NCBI GenBank assembly: GCA_033809415.1
Contig: JAPXLT010000080.1
Location: 1-16,541, forward strand
Direction of reading: 5' to 3'
From: JAQVUB01 sp033809415
GTDB lineage: Bacteria; Verrucomicrobiota; Lentisphaeria; Oligosphaerales; Oligosphaeraceae
DNA: 16,541 nucleotides
Part shown: positions 13,080 to 16,541 of the stretch, piece by piece
Layout of the letters: every line of letters starts with the position of its first letter
How positions within the stretch are numbered: position 1 is the stretch's first letter
Notes under the pieces: model-generated
Told to the model about the DNA's origin: nothing
The model's input: the letters and a program-made list of their open reading frames with translations, nothing else
The model's database searches: none
Program-made: the position numbers and the translations under genes

Positions 13080-15758
13080 TCAATCCCTTGAATATTTGTC
13101 AAGGTATTCGGCAATTTTGTTCCGCATGGTCAGAAACCCCTCTGCATCAGGATATTCAGTTGCATCTGGCACCATGCGTGCCGCTTCATCCAAAAGAGCT
13201 TTTCCCTGGCGATATTCCACAATGCCGATGCTGTCACTTGCCAAATGTTGCCGAAGCAATTGCAGGTAATCATAGTCTTCAAATGAATCGCGAAGAATTT
13301 CAAAACGGATGCTTGACAGCAGTTTTTTGCCATCCGGTGACGGGTATACCAGCCAGCCATTTCCTGCGGACCATTCCTGCATAACATTATCACGGATATA
13401 TATGGATGGCACTGTAAAGGGATCTCCCCTTCCCCAACAACAGATGCCCCAGAAAAGATGTCCCTTGATATCGTTGCTGTCACTTGCCCATCCTACCATT
13501 CGCGGGCGCACTGCCGGTTTGTCGGTGGCAAAGACCGTATTCCAATAGGTGAAAGCGCTGGCGTCATGCTCGCGAATATTGCGCTTGCTGACTGGCTGGG
13601 TGACATAGGAGGAACACCAGATATCCACCACTTTCAGAAGTCCGCCATGCCAAGGCTCTTCAGTAAGCATGGTTTTCAAAGTCGGGCTTTTGCTCTTGAC
13701 AAATGAATAAATTTCGGCAAACATATCGTAGCATATACTCCATGGCTCATCGACAAGATAAAGGATGACTTTGTCGGCCAATTTACGAGTATGCAGAAAT
13801 TTTTCAGCTTTGCTTAAATAATCCCCAAGATGTTTTTGATATTTTTCTGACATGGAAGGGAAATTCTCCCAGCTACGAGTCTGGCCACCCTCGCCAAGGT
13901 AGACATTATTTAGACCAAAAATATTGAAATTGCATTCGTCAAAATAAAACTTTTCCATTTCAAGAAACTTGCTGGTATCAAGCTCGACCCCCTCTTCGGT
14001 CAATTGATATTGAAACTCCGGAAAACCGACTACCCCGCCCAGACGATTGCGGCTGAAAAGACGAAGACAATCCTCGATAGTTACTTCAGGGCAATATTGC
14101 CGGATATACTTGGTGCGAAAAACTGAAATACTCTTGTAGAAAGGGCTTTTGGGCAGGGTAAAGGCAAAGACACGGACTTTGAGCGCGGCAGTTGCGACAG
14201 TTTTTCCATCAAGGAGAAGGGAGATTATTCCTTGGTATTCTCCTGGGATTGCCTCGCGGGGTATGTTGAGATTGATCCACAGCGGATTGTTGCCCTCGGT
14301 CAGCTCGGTGTCTTCCTCTGCCATTAATGCATCCGGCCATGTATCAGGACGCGAGAACGGTGAAGGATTTGGAATATCAATATATGCCACCCGATTCACG
14401 CTGAACCGGTCGCTGCCAATCTCTGCGCCACCCGGGCCGAGCAAGTTGGAAAATGTGACGCCGAAGCGCTGCGGAGAGGCTTCTTTTGAAAAGGCAATCA
14501 GCTGGAAAGATTCGATTTCTCCCTTGCAGCCGGAAAGTTCAATGACGCCCACGCCGGCAGCTGCTGGCGCAGGCAAAAGGTCATCCCGCATGACTTTGCC
14601 GAGGCTGTGTTCCGACCAAAAATGAATATCATTGTATTCAGCCAGACGTAATCCGCTCTGACGGGCAGACGGGTTTAATATGTGTTCATAGACTTCCACC
14701 TCCGGCAGACTTATTGGGACTGAAGAATCTTGATTATAGAGTTTGAGAAAACGAGTTGTGCAATCAACTTTAAACCAGATGTTTGTCCTGTCTGCTTCCC
14801 GTTCTTCTTTGACTGCCAGGATTGGAAGGCGCTGATACCAGGCTTCATTGTCTGCAGCATAAAGCCCGAAAGAGTCTGCCAATGGATAATCCGGCTCTTT
14901 GGGACTGTTGACACTTATTTTTAGCAAGCGCACTGTTCGCGCTTGGGGCAATGTCATTACCAGGGAATTTCCGTATGAAAAATCAAAGCGAACGGGGCTG
15001 TCATCGTCGCTTTTCTGAGCAATAAAGTCCCGGATATATCTGCGATGCACGTCAGTATAGAGTCGTAACGATGACATGTCCAACTCATATTCAGGGGGAA
15101 CATGCAGCTGAACGCCATGGCAGCTGTCATAGATTTGGACATTTCTTATTTGCGCATCCAGCTTTGCTTCCCACCCCCTGCTTCGAAAACCAAAGCCAAT
15201 GCTTGCCTTCTCCAATGACATCGGCTTAAAACGGGCTCCTTGCTCCAATTGGAAACCGGGCTTGCCATTAACCGAAATCATACCAGATATAAATTGTGCG
15301 TCATCAAGAATCTTGTTGCGGGAATCATAGTTAAAAACAATGCGATACCATTCTCCTGCTTTCACCGACAATCCACTGTACAAATAAATGTTCCTTTTGC
15401 CAGCGACAGTATAGGTTGCATAAAGGTCTACCCCACGCAGGTTGATACCTATATTGTTATCTTTGTCCTGCCAGCAGGTAAACAGGGTGACGGGATCACG
15501 TTTATACGGATCACTTGTCCAATTGGGCTTGAATTCAAACTCAACGCACCCCCTTTCAGCATTTATATTTCCCTTGGCAGGAAACATAAATGCGCCATCA
15601 GGCGGCGTCATCTCCCCGGCTTCATTGAAACAACTCGCTTCCCCAAGGGTGCGCAACTTGATCATGTCGCAGAGCACCTCCGCCCCGGACAACGACACAG
15701 CCAACAGAAATAAACAAACCAATACCATGACGAATCCGGACAAACGTTTTGAAAGCAT
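13080..15758 (-). CDS. Secreted multidomain DUF4091 / GH123-like protein
   Basis: An 892-residue exported protein. Visible order: signal peptide (about 1-26, hydrophobic FVMVLVCLFLLAVSL then SGA), LamG/concanavalin-like domain (about 50-212, with CVEFEFKP and AGEWYRIVFNYD), a discoidin (F5/8C)-like domain (about 230-360, ending FLKLYN..LPEVEVYEH), a beta linker (about 385-535, PGEYQGIISLLLDG), and a GH123-like catalytic region (about 540-800) with LYLVDEP (667-673), where D670-E671 is the expected catalytic pair. The DUF4091 tail is LVYP...SSIRFEILRDSFEDYDYLQLL (803-835). Three in-frame starts are adjacent (GTG, ATG, ATG); the last, at 15758, is chosen because AGGAGG lies 5 bases before it. 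The pseudopilin-like gene is upstream on the same strand. A role in degrading GalNAc-containing glycans is inferred from the family. Confidence 0.87.
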   Translation of the reverse strand: MLSKRLSGFVMVLVCLFLLAVSLSGAEVLCDMIKLRTLGEASCFNEAGEMTPPDGAFMFPAKGNINAERGCVEFEFKPNWTSDPYKRDPVTLFTCWQDKDNNIGINLRGVDLYATYTVAGKRNIYLYSGLSVKAGEWYRIVFNYDSRNKILDDAQFISGMISVNGKPGFQLEQGARFKPMSLEKASIGFGFRSRGWEAKLDAQIRNVQIYDSCHGVQLHVPPEYELDMSSLRLYTDVHRRYIRDFIAQKSDDDSPVRFDFSYGNSLVMTLPQARTVRLLKISVNSPKEPDYPLADSFGLYAADNEAWYQRLPILAVKEEREADRTNIWFKVDCTTRFLKLYNQDSSVPISLPEVEVYEHILNPSARQSGLRLAEYNDIHFWSEHSLGKVMRDDLLPAPAAAGVGVIELSGCKGEIESFQLIAFSKEASPQRFGVTFSNLLGPGGAEIGSDRFSVNRVAYIDIPNPSPFSRPDTWPDALMAEEDTELTEGNNPLWINLNIPREAIPGEYQGIISLLLDGKTVATAALKVRVFAFTLPKSPFYKSISVFRTKYIRQYCPEVTIEDCLRLFSRNRLGGVVGFPEFQYQLTEEGVELDTSKFLEMEKFYFDECNFNIFGLNNVYLGEGGQTRSWENFPSMSEKYQKHLGDYLSKAEKFLHTRKLADKVILYLVDEPWSICYDMFAEIYSFVKSKSPTLKTMLTEEPWHGGLLKVVDIWCSSYVTQPVSKRNIREHDASAFTYWNTVFATDKPAVRPRMVGWASDSNDIKGHLFWGICCWGRGDPFTVPSIYIRDNVMQEWSAGNGWLVYPSPDGKKLLSSIRFEILRDSFEDYDYLQLLRQHLASDSIGIVEYRQGKALLDEAARMVPDATEYPDAEGFLTMRNKIAEYLDKYSRD

Positions 15759-15763
15759 CATCA

Positions 15764-15769
15764 CCTCCT
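15764..15769 (-). promoter_or_regulatory. Strong Shine-Dalgarno deciding the DUF4091 start
   Basis: A perfect AGGAGG on the minus strand, followed by TGATG and then ATG. Its spacing is 5 bases to the third possible start (15758) but only 2 to the second, and it touches the GTG, so the third is the likely initiation codon. Confidence 0.7.
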
Positions 15770-15817
15770 GTGGAATTCAGGATAAAATCATAAAAATATG
15801 TAGAGAAAAAATTCTGC

Positions 15818-16411
15818 TCAGGGCCAGCAATAAAGGGCCCAAGTGTATCCAAACAATTTGGGGTCACCTTGCACAGCGCCCTTGTTCAGCGCCTCGACAT
15901 GAAAATCAAGAAACAGCGTGTTTGCTCTCATGCTATGACGGGTATATACATACTCGTTTCCCTGCCCAACGGGTCTAACCCGGCTGATTTGTCGCATCGT
16001 TCCTGCATTAATCGAATCAAACAGCAAAGCGCGCCTTGACAGCGAAGGATAACGACTACCTGGGAGACCAAACTGCTCCATCTTGACCACTTTATCGTAA
16101 CTGTTATAGATGGGCGCCTGCCCATAATACGGATAGGTACCGGGCTTGCGAGTGTCTGACGGGCAGTAGCAACCATGATAATTGGAAGACCCCCAATAAC
16201 CGTCAAAAACCCCGTAACTGGTAGAGTTAACGAAAGGATCAACCCAACTCGATGACCCCGGAGCAAACGATTTGATGACTGGAATGTAGTCTTCATTGTC
16301 ATCAGCATACAAAGCGTAAGCAAAGCCAATCTGTTTCAGAGTATTGACACATTTTGTTGCCCGCGCCTTCTCGCGCGCCTTGGAAAGAGCCGGAAGCAAC
16401 ATGCTGGCCAA
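15818..16411 (-). CDS. Pseudopilin-like (type II secretion G-type) protein, N-terminus damaged or missing
   Basis: The 197-residue frame belongs to the prepilin-like families abundant in Lentisphaerota and Planctomycetota. The core ASMLLPALSKAREKARATKC, then NTLKQIGFAYALYADDNEDYIP, is typical. The C-terminus has RHSMRANTLFLDFHVE, a variant of the usual H-X9-DG motif with F for G. Reading upstream of 16411 in frame gives TVVIAIIAIL, the expected hydrophobic helix. Instead of the usual FTLIELL prepilin cleavage site, it is preceded by NANYY and then a stop at 16454-16456. The only in-frame starts are TTG at 16411 and ATG at 16402, both inside the helix. Either a small deletion or frameshift has broken the gene, or there is a sequence error. 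A likely pseudogene unless error is shown; the secreted DUF4091 gene lies about 60 bases downstream. Confidence 0.65.
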   Translation of the reverse strand: MASMLLPALSKAREKARATKCVNTLKQIGFAYALYADDNEDYIPVIKSFAPGSSSWVDPFVNSTSYGVFDGYWGSSNYHGCYCPSDTRKPGTYPYYGQAPIYNSYDKVVKMEQFGLPGSRYPSLSRRALLFDSINAGTMRQISRVRPVGQGNEYVYTRHSMRANTLFLDFHVEALNKGAVQGDPKLFGYTWALYCWP

Positions 16412-16541
16412 AATTGCAATGATAGCGATTACGACTGTATAATAGTTTGCATTTTAGTGTACTTGCATTATATTACTCTGGTTTTCTTGTTTTCTATTTT
16501 TTGTGTCTTGTGTTCGGATAAAAAAAGGTGGAGTGCCATGT

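Overview
The window looks like a stretch of chromosome from a Lentisphaerota (Victivallis-like) bacterium, or a close relative in the Planctomycetota-Verrucomicrobiota-Chlamydiota group. The basis is a combination, not one marker gene: a type II-secretion-like pseudopilin with the ASMLLPALSKAREKAR core next to a large secreted DUF4091/GH123-like protein, a second DUF4091 protein, a BNR sialidase-like protein, and intergenic regions full of short GC-rich tandem and hairpin repeats. This assignment is inference; no rRNA or tRNA gene is present to anchor it.

Layout. (1) Positions 94-5755, all on the minus strand, form a tightly overlapping phosphate operon transcribed pstC-pstA-pstB-phoU-phoB-phoR: the membrane channel and ATPase of the high-affinity phosphate transporter, its regulator PhoU, and the PhoB/PhoR two-component system. 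Start and stop codons overlap at four of five junctions. The phosphate-binding protein gene pstS is not in the window. (2) Positions 5780-6180 hold the probable promoter region of the operon, two repeat-element fragments, a hairpin repeat, and a pair of identical 22-bp direct repeats upstream of a promoter-like sequence. (3) Positions 6209-7674, plus strand, encode a HipB-like HTH antitoxin and a HipA-like kinase toxin overlapping by one base. (4) Positions 7675-8155 are non-coding and repeat-rich: a 37-nt hairpin element, 8 copies of a 7-bp unit and 11 copies of a 9-bp unit. (5) Positions 8156-8851 encode an unrecognised 231-residue protein. (6) Positions 8869-9030 hold inverted counterparts of the repeats at 5887-6006, so the toxin-antitoxin region and the unknown gene lie between inverted repeats about 3 kb apart. 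(7) Positions 9050-16411, minus strand, carry a glycan-degradation-like cluster: pseudopilin-like protein, large secreted LamG/discoidin-like/DUF4091 protein, BNR sialidase-like protein, and a smaller DUF4091 protein. The 392-bp gap at 12688-13079 holds a second copy of the composite repeat seen after hipA.

How it works together. The first block senses and imports phosphate. The third block is a probable type II toxin-antitoxin module that looks like an accessory insertion. The last block suggests processing of amino-sugar or sialic-acid-containing glycans, but only the 892-residue protein has a visible signal peptide, so export of the other two is uncertain. The most unusual content is the intergenic repeat system: several short element families, shared between distant gaps in both orientations, with stem-preserving base changes between copies.
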